DNA of 64,000 bases, taken from assembly GCF_036898095.1 (NCBI RefSeq), contig NC_090744.1:102436938-102500937 (forward strand), written 5' to 3'. Below, in pieces: positions 29,714 through 40,270 of the stretch (its first letter is position 1; every line of letters starts with the position of its first letter). The stretch comes from Palaemon carinicauda (taxonomy: Eukaryota > Arthropoda > Malacostraca > Decapoda > Palaemonidae). The position numbers and the translations under genes were made by a program. Below the pieces are notes generated by a model. That model had not been told where the DNA came from. It saw only the letters and a list, made by a program, of their open reading frames with translations, and searched no databases.

Positions 29714-31772
29714 CTGCCCGCAACTTCAGACAGCAGTAGGTGCCAGACTCAAGAACTTCTGGCAAGCCTGGGAGAAGAGAGGCGCAGATCAACAATCTGT
29801 GAGGTTGCTCAGAGAGGGGTACAAAATCCCTTTTGTACGCAAACCCCCTCTAGCGACGTCCCCCATCGATCTCTCTCCCAGGTACAGAGAGGAAGAAAAG
29901 AGACAAGCCCTGAAACTGGAAGTGTCTCTTTTGCTAGAGAAGGGAGAGGTGGTCAAAGTCTCGGACCTTCAATCACCGGGGTTTTACAACCATCTCTTCC
30001 TAGTATCAAAGAAGACAGGAGGTTGGAGACCGGTGCTAGACTTCAGTGCTCTGAATGTCTTTGTCACAAAGACGAAGTTTACCATGGAGACCACAAAGTC
30101 AGTCTTAGCAGCGGTCAGAAAGGAAGACTGGATGGTCTCTCTAGACCTAAGGGACGCCTACTTCCACATCCCCATTCACTCAGACTCCCAACCCTTTCTG
30201 AGATTCGTCTTCGAAGATGTGGTTTACCAGTTTCGGGCCCTGTGCTTTGGCCTAAGCACAGCTCCTCTCGTGTTTACGAGGCTTATGAGGAATGTGGCGA
30301 AATTCCTCCACTTATCGGACATCCGAGCCTCCCTTTATTTGGACGACTGGCTTCTCAGAGCCTCTTCCAGTCGTCGCTGTCTGAAGGATCTCAATTGGAC
30401 TCTAGATCTGACCAAGGAATTGGGACTCCTAGTCAATTTGGAAAAGTCGCAGCTGGTCCCATCCCAAACTATTCTGTATTTAGGGATGGAGATTCACAGT
30501 CAAGCTTTTCGGGCTTTTCCGTCGGCCCCCAGAATATATCAAGCCCTGCTCTTCATCCAGAAGATGCTGAAGAAAGAACGCTGCTCAGTCAGGCTGTGGA
30601 TGAGTCTGGTAGGGACGCTGTCATCCCTGGAGCAATTTGTCTCACTAGGAAGGCTACACCTCCGTCCTCTTCAATTCCATCTGGCTTTTCACTGGAAAAA
30701 GGACAAGACGCTAGAGGCGGTCTCGATCCCGATTTCCGAAAAGATATAGTCTTGTCTGACTTGGTGGAAGGACAATATCAGCCTACGAGAGGGTCTTCCC
30801 CTGGCAGTTCAGATACCCAACCACGTTCTCTTCTCGGACGCATCGGACTTGGGCTGGGGCGCGACGCTGGACGGTCGGGAATGCTCAGGTCTGTGGAACT
30901 CGAGTCAGAGGAGCATGCATATCAACAGCAAGGAGCTTTTGGCGGTTCATCTGGCCTTGATAAGCTTCGAGTATCTCCTTCGAGGCAAAGTGGTGGAAGT
31001 AAACTCGGACAACACCACGGCATTGGCGTACATTTCCGAACAGGGAGGTACCCACTCACTGACGTTGTACGAGATCGCAAGGGACCTGCTCATCTGGTCA
31101 AAAGATCGAGGCATCTCCCTAGTAACGAGGTTCATCCAGGGCGACTTGAACGTCCTAGCAGATTGTCTCAGTCGGAAAGGTCAAGTAATTCCAACCGAAT
31201 GGACCCTCCACAAGGATGTGTGCAAGAGACTTTGGGCGACTTGGGGTCAACCCACCATAGATCTCTTTGCAACCTCGCTGACCAAGAGGCTTCCAATCTA
31301 TTGCTCTCCAGTCCCGGACCCAGCAGCAATACATATAGATGCCTTCCTCCTAGATTGGTCACATCTGGATCTTTACGCATTCCCACCATTCAAGATTGTC
31401 AACAAGGTACTGCAGAAGTTCGCCTCTCACGAAGGGACAAGGTTGACGTTAGTTGCTCCCCTCTGGCCCGCGAGAGAATGGTTCACCGAGGTACTTCGAT
31501 GGTTAGTAGACGTTCCCAGAAGTCTTCCTCTAAGAGTAGACCTTCTACGTCAGCCACACGTAAAGAAGGTACACCAAAGCCTCCACGCTCTTCGTCTGAC
31601 TGCCTTAAGACTATCGAAAGACTCTCGAGAGCTAGAGGCTTTTCGAAGGAGGCAGCCAGTGCGATTGCTAGAGCAAGGAGCGCGTCTACCATTAGAGTCT
31701 ACCAATCGAAGTGGGAAGTCTTCCGAGACTGGTGCAAGTCAGTTTCGGTATCCTCGACCAGTACCTCTGTAG
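29625..31772 (+). pseudogene. pol of DIRS C: RT, RNase H and methylase-like region, one in-frame TAG
   Basis: The frame overlaps the end of gag. RT blocks include VLDFSALN, SLDLRDAYFHIPI, FRALCFGLSTAP and the catalytic YLDDW (residues 238-242, bases 30336-30350). A TAG at 30747-30749 interrupts the frame between RT and RNase H, and the same frame then continues to 31772. RNase H acidic residues are in place: Asp (30837), Glu (30933), Asp (31008), Asp (31161). The C-terminal part (from about 31257, TIDLFATSLTKRLP, then AFPPFKIVNKVL, APLWPAREWF) matches the methylase-like segment of DIRS pol. The last 295 bases overlap the recombinase gene in another frame, as is usual in DIRS. Confidence 0.88.
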
Positions 31773-32671
31773 CCCAAATAGCTGATTTTCTCTTATACCT
31801 GAGAAAAGGACGATCCCTTTCAGCTCCCACTATCAAGGGCTACAGAAGCATGTTGGCCTCGGTCTTCCGGCATAGAGGCTTAGATCTTTCCAACAATAAA
31901 GATCTGCAAGACCTCCTTAAGTCTTTCGAGACCACTAAGGAGCGTCGTTTGGCTACTCCTGGGTGGAATTTAGACGTGGTCCTAAGATTCCTCATGTCAG
32001 ACAGGTTTGAGCCTTTACAGTCAGCCTCCCTGAAAGATCTCACTCTTAAGACTCTTTTCCTGGTATGCTTGGCCTCGGCTCAAAGAGTCAGTGAGCTTCA
32101 TGCCTTCAGCAAGAACATCGGATTTTCGTCAGAAAAAGCTACTTGTTCTCTGCAACTTGGTTTTCTAGCCAAAAATGAGCTACCTTCTCGTCCTTGGCTT
32201 AAATCTTTCGATATTCCCAGCTTATCGGAGATCGTAGGCAATGAACTAGAAAGAGTCTTATGCCCTGTTAGAGCTCTTAAGTTCTACTTAGCTCGTACTA
32301 AACCTTTACGAGGCCAATCTGAAGCTTTATGGTGTTCGGTTGAGAAACCATCCTTGCCTATGTCAAAGAATGCTTTGTCATACTTTATCAGATTGTTAAT
32401 ACGAGAAGCTCATTCACACTTGAGTGAGGAAGACCAATCTTTGCTTAAGGTTAAGACGCACGAGGTTAGAGCTGTAGCAACTTCCGTGGCCTTTAAGCAA
32501 AATAGATCTCTGCAAAGTATCATGGACGCAACCTATTGGAGAAGCAAGTCAGTGTTCGCGTCATTTTACTTGAAAGATGTCCAGTCTCTTTACGAGAACT
32601 GCTACACACTGGGACCATTCGTAGCAGCGAGTGCAGTAGTGGGTGAGGGCTCAACCACTACAATTCCCTAA
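31478..32671 (+). CDS. Tyrosine recombinase of DIRS C, intact
   Basis: The open frame extends from 30023, but its upstream part overlaps pol and is a shadow. The likely starts are ATG at 31478 or 31499, giving about 390-397 residues. The N-terminal core-binding domain is seen in RSASTIRVYQSKWEVFRDWC and SAPTIKGYRSMLASVFRHRG. Catalytic residues are present: Arg in AQRVSEL (codon 32084), His and Arg in KTHEVRA (codons 32459 and 32468), and the nucleophilic Tyr in FASFYLKDV (codon 32567). The enzyme integrates the circular cDNA without target duplication. It ends about 400 bases before the internal complementary region. This is the only intact large ORF of any DIRS copy in the window. Confidence 0.92.
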   Translation: MVHRGTSMVSRRSQKSSSKSRPSTSATRKEGTPKPPRSSSDCLKTIERLSRARGFSKEAASAIARARSASTIRVYQSKWEVFRDWCKSVSVSSTSTSVAQIADFLLYLRKGRSLSAPTIKGYRSMLASVFRHRGLDLSNNKDLQDLLKSFETTKERRLATPGWNLDVVLRFLMSDRFEPLQSASLKDLTLKTLFLVCLASAQRVSELHAFSKNIGFSSEKATCSLQLGFLAKNELPSRPWLKSFDIPSLSEIVGNELERVLCPVRALKFYLARTKPLRGQSEALWCSVEKPSLPMSKNALSYFIRLLIREAHSHLSEEDQSLLKVKTHEVRAVATSVAFKQNRSLQSIMDATYWRSKSVFASFYLKDVQSLYENCYTLGPFVAASAVVGEGSTTTIP

Positions 32672-33072
32672 TTCCATATCCTTTTAATCTGTCTCTTGAA
32701 ATGTTTTAATGTTGTTTTTATGGGTTGTCCGGAATGCTAAGAAGCCTTTCGCATCCTGGTTGATTTGGCGGGTGGTCAAAGTCATTTCTTGAGAGCGCCC
32801 AGATTAGGGGTTTGATGAGGTCCTGTTGTATGGGTTGCAGCCCTTGATACTTCAGCTCCTGGGGGTCTGTCAGCATCCTAAGAGGATCGCTGGGCTCCGT
32901 AAGGAAGACGTACTTACAAGGCAGAGTAATCGTCTAAGTCGACTTCCTTACCAGGTACCTATTTATTTTGGTTTTGTTATATTGATAACTATCAAAATGA
33001 AATAAAAAACTCTTAGCTTATACGATGTAAACATATTTAACTGGTCTCTACCCACCTCCTTGGGTGTGAATC
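32672..33072 (+). other. 3' untranslated region of DIRS C
   Basis: Non-coding sequence between the recombinase stop and the internal complementary region. It contains no recognisable gene. An AATAAA-like motif (GAAATAAAAAAC) lies at about 32998-33009. Confidence 0.6.
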
Positions 33073-33165
33073 AGCTATTATATATTCACCGGCTAAGTTA
33101 AATATTTAAAAATGATATTTTAATTATAAAATAAATTTTTGAATATACTTACCCGTTGAATATAT
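33073..33165 (+). repeat. Internal complementary region of DIRS C
   Basis: The first half (CAGCTATTATATATTCACCG to ...TTTAAAAAT) is the reverse complement of the left outer end. The second half (GATATTTTAATTATAAAATA to ...ACCCGTTGAATAT) is the reverse complement of the right outer end. The two halves join at a short shared AT. Confidence 0.92.
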
Positions 33166-33211
33166 AAATTAAACGACCCTCCCTTCCTCCCCAATAGAGA
33201 CGCAGTGGGAT

Positions 33212-33406
33212 GAGAAGAAATTGAGTCTTTGTTTACATCGAGAGTGGTATCTGGCCGACAGTTGGCGCTGGTGGGCACACCCGCAACCTGTATAGCGATC
33301 GCTGGCGAGTTTTTAATGTATGTGTCTGTCGAGCAACAGAGTTGCAGCTATTATATATTCACCGGGTAAGTATATGCAAAAATTTATTTTATAATTAAAA
33401 TATCAT
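33212..33406 (+). repeat. Right inverted terminal repeat of DIRS C
   Basis: Bases 33212-33365 are the exact reverse complement of 26913-27066. The outer end reads GGTAAGTATATGCAAAAATT then ATTTTATAATTAAAATATCAT. Beyond it the endonuclease frame of the CR1-like element resumes. Confidence 0.92.
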
Positions 33407-34217
33407 ATTTTCCATATCCATCCCAAAGTTTTGTGCTTTTATTAATTCTGCGATCACTTGCTTTGGAATGAACTATCAATTCTATGACATTGTGGTCTGA
33501 AATTCCCGTGTTATACACTATTATTTCTTTAACATAATTCACCTCATTCACAAATACTAGATCGAGGACATTTTCCTTTCTTGTTGGAATGTGGTTTATT
33601 TGTTGCATATTATGTTCTAATAGCATATCTTGAAGCTTTTCAAATTGCCTCTTATCTTCTGCACTATTATTACTCTCTTTTTTATATGTATACATACAAC
33701 CACTTTCTTCTATCCGTTCTTTCCAATCCACGAAAGGGAAGTTAAAATCTCCGGATAGGAGTATATTCCAGTCTTTATGGTTTCTACATATATCATCTAT
33801 TTTTTCTATTATTATGTCAAACTCCTTAGTATTTGGGGGTCTGTAAACTACAATATTCACTAGTTTTTCAAATTCAAATTCTACCGCAATTAATTCACAT
33901 TCTGTGTTGCTGTATTTTTCACAGACTTTTCCTTGATTTATGTCTCTTCCATATATTGCGGTTCCCCCTTGATTCCTATTTTTTCTGTCTGATCTATAAG
34001 TTTGGAAACCCTTTATCTGGTCATCACTGCCAGTCTCTTGGGAATACCATGTTTCACTTATATTTAATATATCTATTTTTTCAATTTGGGTTAGTTCTTC
34101 TAGGAACTCTATTTTCCTTTTAGAGTTACTCGTGACTAAACCCTGTGCATTCATCACTATTATGGTTTGTATTTCATCCCCATTATTTAATATTGGTAAT
34201 AATATGGATTCTCCCAT
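33407..34217 (-). pseudogene. Endonuclease part of CR1-like ORF2
   Basis: An APE-type endonuclease domain of about 265 residues starts at the ATG 34217. Motifs in order are MNAQGL (Asn23), ISETW (Glu55), VVYRPPN (about 124), the catalytic LSGDFNFPFVDW (Asp157, Asn159), a VLDLVFVN block (about 217) and the ISDHNVI motif (Asp241, His242). It would nick target DNA to prime reverse transcription. The frame runs into the right end of DIRS C. The rest of the protein (reverse transcriptase) continues at 26891. All expected catalytic residues are present, so this half was functional before the insertion. Confidence 0.88.
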
Positions 34218-34239
34218 GCTTCCTTCCTTTCTGATATGA

Positions 34240-34690
34240 TGTTCTTTTCTTCCTTTCTCGGAATTCTGCCATTAAAAAATCCAACTTTTCTATTATATTT
34301 GTTCTTTCGCCTTCATATTTATTTTTGTGTGTAAACCTGCAATTATCCCCATATCTGCACCAACCCCTGGCATTAGATGCATTCTTTGTAGTTGGGCTCT
34401 ATTTGTGCAGATTTGGGTTGAAAGGCCTTTTTTGGTGCATAGTACGGTATATACGCGGCCTGCTTTTTTGTTTCTTTTTTTGTTTCATTTTTGTTTTTCT
34501 TTTCAGTTTGCTGAGTTTTCTTACTCTCATTCATAGTTGCAGGATGCATATATCGCCTTTTTTTTTGTTGAAACTGCATCCTTTTCCTTCTTTTAGGGTT
34601 TTGCATATTTTTGGATGGAGATATCTGCATTCGTCTCCATATCCGTCTAAATACGCACATTTACCATATATTTCATAATTATGGCATATC
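34240..34690 (-). pseudogene. ORF1 fragment of CR1-like element with CCCH zinc fingers
   Basis: Read on the minus strand, a frame starting at the GA tract gives a CCCH-type finger (ICHNYEIYGKCAYLDGYG followed by DECRYLHP, spacing C-x8-C-x9-C-x3-H). Then comes a second broken finger where the frame shifts near an A run (KGDIC / YMHP), a Lys-rich linker and a further finger (GWCRYGDNCRFTH). At least two frameshifts are needed. ORF1 proteins of non-LTR elements bind the element RNA, and CCCH fingers would serve that role. The 5' part is missing at the microsatellite boundary. Confidence 0.65.
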
Positions 34691-34705
34691 TTTGGAAATA
34701 TATGG

Positions 34706-34710
<5 letters not shown>

Positions 34711-34799
<89 letters not shown>
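34711..34799. repeat. (GA)n microsatellite at the 5' edge of the CR1-like element
   Basis: An 89-bp GA run directly abuts the truncated 5' side of the non-LTR element. The same dinucleotide abuts its 3' side at 24599-24670. Confidence 0.98.
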
Positions 34800-34800
<1 letters not shown>

Positions 34801-37800
34801 CTTTCAAATCAGTACAAAAAGATCAAAGGAAAAACGGGTGCTGGGACGAAATATAACTAATAAAACTTAAAAAAATATGAAACTTAAAATACCATACTAT
34901 TCTTTATCTATAATATATAAATCAAAAGACGACTTCTAGTAAGTTTTCATCCTTAGAAAAAATAGAATTGTAAAAAGTAAAAAGGGAAAACACCCTTTTT
35001 AATACAGGGAAAACAATAGTTAATAATTGAACATGGTTTCACTGTAGCAATATTCAAGAAATTTACAGGATGATATGCTTTTAATATTTCTTTATATAAG
35101 AAACAAAGGGGGGGGGGGTGAAGCAAATCTCTCACTAACTGCATGGTTGTTTGGTTAATAGCTTAGGAAGAAAAACTTAAGGTGCAACATATGAATAATA
35201 TACCTTGAATTCCATTGATACAGAAGTTCTCTTTTAAATATACAGAACAAATAAAAGTAAAATTATTAGCAATATGTATAAATATTAAATCTACCAATTA
35301 CAAATATTTTGCTGATTAGACCTTAATTCCCAGAGGAATGCCAGATGATTCTGGAATCTAAAGATGGATAAGAAAGCTGTAGAAGAAATGAGTAACAAAA
35401 TATTCTCTTGAAAAGAAGAGTGGCTGAGACAAAATGAAACAATTAGTTACTTTAATATAAACAAGAAAACTATGAGGGATAAGAAATAATCAACCCAATA
35501 AAGGCACAAACTAGCTCCTTAGACCTTACGCAAAGGGTTGTTGTAAATTATTCCATAGGCAATATAGTTCTCCAAGTAAGTTACGACCAATGAGTGTTCC
35601 AGCTAATTTCATTATCCAAAGAGTCCCAAAGAGAACCTCTCAGAAGTGTTCTAAATAATACTCTGAGACGAAAGTGTCCAGAGTAACTCGAAGGACCAAA
35701 ACAGGCACGAATAACTGAAGAGACCAAGGAATAAGGCCCAAATAACTTCAAAGTAGTGTCCTGAATAAACTAATGTGTGCTACAAAAAATTCCAAACTAG
35801 AGAATACTAATAACTGGTCATTCAAATAGATGTTCCAGATAGCTTATTGAATCAATTAACACCTCGAATAATTCCACATGTAAAGGTTTCCCAGATTACT
35901 GAATATACATATGAGTATCTGAAATAACCTTAAACACTAAGTAGAGCTTGAATTTATTCACAATTCATGTCTAAGGAGTTCCTCAAGTAACTCCATAGAC
36001 CAAGGAATGATACCAAATAAGTTTTAAGGAAATCCGAACTTAGGAAATAATCATGAAAGCTTGGCAAATCCTGATATTGTCTAATAACCAATCTTTTCTC
36101 AGATAATTTATCAAACAATGGGAACTCTGCATGTGATTTTCAAAAAATAGAAAGTGTCCATAAAAGCCTAGTTACTGAAGAAAGCCCTTTATATCACAGA
36201 GTGACTGAAAAATATAACGTTAAAAAAGAATATGAGAAAACACCATCACAAACAGATTTTTAGAACAAGGAATGCCAAAATAACTGAACATACTCAAGCG
36301 AAAACACACAGGATATCAAATTTATTCTAGTAGATACTTTAAACCGGGACTTATCGACCCGTCACGAAAAAAGAATAAGTCAAAGAAAAATTTTATATCT
36401 CTTAAAACCAAAGTGACCCTGTTAGAACTGTCACCTACAATGGCCTAGAATATTTCTTACATCAGGCATAATCCTGAAACTTAGAGAAACCTAGTAAAAA
36501 TATACAAACCTAAGTATAAAGTATAATTTTTGAATTGATATGAGGAGAGATCTTAACCATTTATATAATTTTCCTAATGTTTATAACTAATAGTAAGAAT
36601 CCCAAAGAAGAAAGGGACAGATACACTGGTCTCCTTACAGTCAGCATCCCAAGAAACCAACAGGAGAAATTATCACCATTAAGAAATTTATTAGTAGCTA
36701 TTGATTTTATCAAACTATTTCATTCTCTAGAAATCTAGAAATATTCTAATATCATGAGCTAACCAAATAATGTATACCATGCACAATTCTCCAGATTATT
36801 CAACATCATGAGCAAGCTTCACACCAATCACAGCAGAAAAAGGGGATCTAAATTACTGCTGCTGAAAATTTGGTTATTCACAAAAATGCAGCATCTATTC
36901 GAAGCAGAGAACTTCGAAAAAGAGAACCCTGAAAAAGAGTAATAATCGCCATAGGTTTTATTCATCAAGGTAAATATATGTTCTAATTAAAGGCAAAGCT
37001 TAATGAGCAACAAATATTTACAGAATAGGAAGGACTAGGGGAAGGTAAGGATAGAAATAGAGACTTAAGAATCATAAGCTAAACAACAGGGGAAAAAATC
37101 CGGAATTGTTAAGTACCTCTAGAATCAATCAACCATAGTCAAATACCCACAGATGTCACTAAGAGTATGGTATCATAAAGATACAATGAAGAATAGAAAT
37201 CACTTTTTAAAGAAAGATCATCATCCAGTAGTTCCTCACCTTATTGAGAAACGGGTGATCAGTTGAACTCTTGATCACAAGAATATAAGTAGTCAAGAAC
37301 AAATATCTTGACTTGTGGAAATATTTAGGACCTGACCTTATATGTTTTCTGATTTACAATAGTACAATGATCACATGTTTGTCACATCCAATGTTATATA
37401 GAAATTATAGCAGTGAATCCGGAAGTACAAATGTACTCAAGTGTTTAGAAAAATGGTCGACTTACAAGAAGTGTGGTCAAATCAAATTAGAATTAGGTAG
37501 CATGCAACTGAAAATCATATAACCTTATAAGGCATTATAACATTCTTATACCCCTAATAAATACGAAAAGAAAATAAGTAAAATGTTCAACTTACGATAT
37601 TACATTAGCAATAATGAGATTTAATATTGAGGCTTCTAGTAAATTTAGTATGACACAAGATATCAAAAGCCTAAGATGGTGATCAAAGGTGTTCAAATTA
37701 TGATTCAATTATATTTCATGTTTTGAAATAGGTATTACTTAAGTTTACGTTTTGTTATTTGCTGAAATTTTCCAATGACAAACTGACTGTTTCATTTACG

Positions 37801-39956
37801 ATAGTTAAAACTTAATCAGTATTAAGTAAAAAGCAGACTCTATTGCGCAGAAACCAGATTTTAGAAATGACTGAAAAATATTACTTTTGCAGTTGAATGT
37901 TAACAGGCAACTTTAACAGCTCAGTTTGGCAATATCAAAGGTACTTAGAGCCTCATTGTAAACAGATCTACACAAGAGCTTTGAAAAAATATTAATTATC
38001 CCCACAACTAAAGCCATGGCTTGACTTTTTTTCTTGAAATCACAGATCCTAGTTTCCTTTTACACTAGAACAGCAGACGTTTCCTATGATCCATGAACAT
38101 CATTATTATATCTTGTTAATCTCAAGGAAGTGACCACCTTTATCCTGGAAAAAAAAAATCTCATGAATATCTCCTCTTTTAATTTATGAAAATAAGACGC
38201 TTTGATAGATGAACCCAAAACTCATTAAATATCATAAAAACTGCTATCAGATCATATTATAACAAAAATACTTATGCTTTTCATAGCTCTTCTTTCATGA
38301 AAATCAATAAACAGAGGCACACATGCGTTTAATAGATTCAGTTCATAAAAATATTCTATTGTGTTATCTAAATAAATAATCTAGATTTTATATACATCGG
38401 CAAACAAAAGCAATTTAATTTTTGAGTTTGCTAAAATTAGCGTTCTGAGATGGAAATCATCTTTAACAAAGGCAAATTAGGGCATCAACTGATATGCACA
38501 AAACTGTCTAGAAATTATATGGAATGTTTAAAGTAATTGAAGGAGCAATATCTAGAATACTAGAAAACTCCAGACTTCTCAATATGGAAGTAATTAATTC
38601 CTTAATATCAAATAACTAATTATTATACTCACTATATTTTTATAATTGACTAGCATGAACTAGTAAAATGTTCCATTAACGAAAGACCCAAGCTATGCAG
38701 ATGCTAGATTTCAATATTCAAGTGATTTGTTAATGTAACCTTCACTTGCAAGATTTTCTTCTAGGTATATCTCATTCATGACCAGTCTTATGAAGTACTT
38801 TTTTCAACGCATGCCATTGAGACTATTTAGAAAAAAATTAGCAACCTTACTCAATTGCCATTTTTATTTGATATATCCTTCTCTTATGAAATATTAAATA
38901 AGTATAAAGATGATTGACTACAGATTAAGATTTTTGGTATCTGATTCTTAGAAAATAACTTCGCCAAAAAAACTTCCCGTAATGTTTAAAAATTCGTTAT
39001 ATCTGCTTATATCAGAAAAAAAAAAAGCAGAGCACATTGGTAAGTAAAAAATTAACCTTTAATCATACTTATAACACTTTGCATGGTACCTCTAATGACA
39101 CTCTTAATAAGGTATCATTTATATGAATACATTATGTATATTTACATTCTATACTGAAGATTTAAATCATTCTTTTCTACACGAATAAAGTCCATCTATG
39201 ATGGAGGCAAAGAACACGGTAAATTTCCATCATAATTTATACATTAAGATTGGATAAATCTGCAAATTAAAACCTTAATTTGAGACTGAATTATTTTTCT
39301 TTAAACCTGTTTTTGATCACACAACTTGCTTACATTCGGAATGGTGAAATGATAACGTTTATGAAAAAAGTCACTTAGAAAATAATTGATGAATTATTGC
39401 GTTATTTTCCAAGAACATGGAAGTCTGGGTCTATAGACGAAAAAGTTATGGTTTAGTGCTGGCAAAATTATTATATCAATCAAATATACCCTGACATAGT
39501 AATTAAGCAGGTAGACAAGCGTTAAATATCAATCAGTTTATGAATAACTTAAATTTTGGGTGAATGAGAAGTGAAGTACTAGAATTACAAATAATTAATA
39601 TTTAGTTGTTGTTGTTGCTAAAGATTTTATGAATTACAATTATTAATTATTCAACAAGTATACTACAAGTTTAGTAAATATGACAATCTATGACTAAGGC
39701 CGAGTGTTCAAAATCTATGATCCATGATAGCATACATCTAATCTTGAATGAGCTACTGTGTCACTGATAAGACTTTTTGAGCATTTACCTCTTGAGAAAT
39801 ATTTTTATATCTAGAATGACCTGATTGTATACATAGATAAAACAAAAGATGATATGTAATGACAAAATCTACAAAATCTAGGACCATTGAAAACAATATT
39901 TAATTTCGAAAGAATTTCTGCAATATGGACTTTTTCAGATAGTTTATATTAAACAC
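34800..39956. other. AT-rich non-coding stretch
   Basis: I see no gene, RNA gene or recognised repeat here. Bases 35500-36060 contain loosely repeated ACTCNNAAGTAACTCCAAAGAC-like phrases, suggesting an old degenerate tandem array. If the minus-strand gene model at 40189-48872 is right, this lies downstream of it. Confidence 0.5.
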
Positions 39957-39962
39957 TTTATT
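39957..39962 (-). other. Candidate polyadenylation signal AATAAA
   Basis: AATAAA on the minus strand lies about 230 bases after the stop of the candidate last exon (40189-40270). The region is AT-rich, so chance occurrence is likely enough to keep confidence low. Confidence 0.3.
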
Positions 39963-40188
39963 TTACATAGTACATAAGCTACCTTCCATAGATAATCATT
40001 ACCTACCATGTAGCCTAAATGAGATGTGAATTGTTAAAAATAAACTAAAGGAAAATATAAACTTATCTTTGAACTGATGTCAGTTGAATCTCACAGCTTC
40101 CATCCCAGTTGTACTCTTTGATATAGATGATACCGATTCTATCTTGTGCCATCAACGTTCCTCTATCTTCCATCTCTTTTCCATATTA

Positions 40189-40270
40189 TCAGAGGAACTG
40201 GGTTACTAACTTAAAAGTTTGTTGCTTGCTGGCTTCGTCTCTTGGATTTACAATGTGCACGTAAACGCAT
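40189..40270 (-). CDS. Candidate last coding exon of an unidentified host gene
   Basis: On the minus strand a strong acceptor (TTTACTTTCCTTTCAG) ends at 40271. If joined in the phase left by the exon at 48734-48872 (two bases carried over), it reads CVYVHIVNPRDEASKQQTFK and six more residues, then TGA at 40191-40189, with a second stop directly following. Phase fit plus a pyrimidine-rich acceptor plus a downstream AATAAA support a terminal exon. I do not recognise the protein. The intron between the two exons would be about 8.46 kb and contain decayed DIRS E and the SINE. Confidence 0.35.

Larger units (their letters stand above)
26892..33406 (+). mobile_element. DIRS-like retrotransposon C, full length, best preserved copy
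   Basis: A 6.5-kb element lies inside ORF2 of the CR1-like element. Inverted terminal repeats (26913-27066 and 33212-33365) are identical over 154 bp by eye, and an internal complementary region (33073-33165) matches both outer ends. Gene order is gag, RT/RNase H/methylase-like, overlapping tyrosine recombinase. Defects are few: one frameshift in gag and one TAG in pol. Target coding sequence resumes on both sides. Identical ITRs and few defects indicate a fairly recent insertion. Confidence 0.93.
24671..34710 (-). mobile_element. CR1-superfamily non-LTR retrotransposon, 5'-truncated and split by DIRS C
   Basis: Read on the minus strand, the order is ORF1 fragment with CCCH zinc fingers (about 34690-34240), APE-type endonuclease (34217-33407), the DIRS C insertion (33406-26892), reverse transcriptase (26891-24711) and a 3' UTR of about 40 nt ending against (TC)n. 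RT and endonuclease motifs place it in the CR1/Rex1/L2 group; finer placement is uncertain. Both outer edges abut GA/TC tracts. The copy is dead: frameshifts in ORF1, an in-frame TAG at 26688-26690, and the insertion. Confidence 0.85.

Noticed and set aside
30023..31477. Upstream half of the 882-codon frame of the DIRS C recombinase
   Set aside because: It overlaps the genuine RT/RNase H frame and shows no motifs. Only the part from about 31478 matches tyrosine recombinase.
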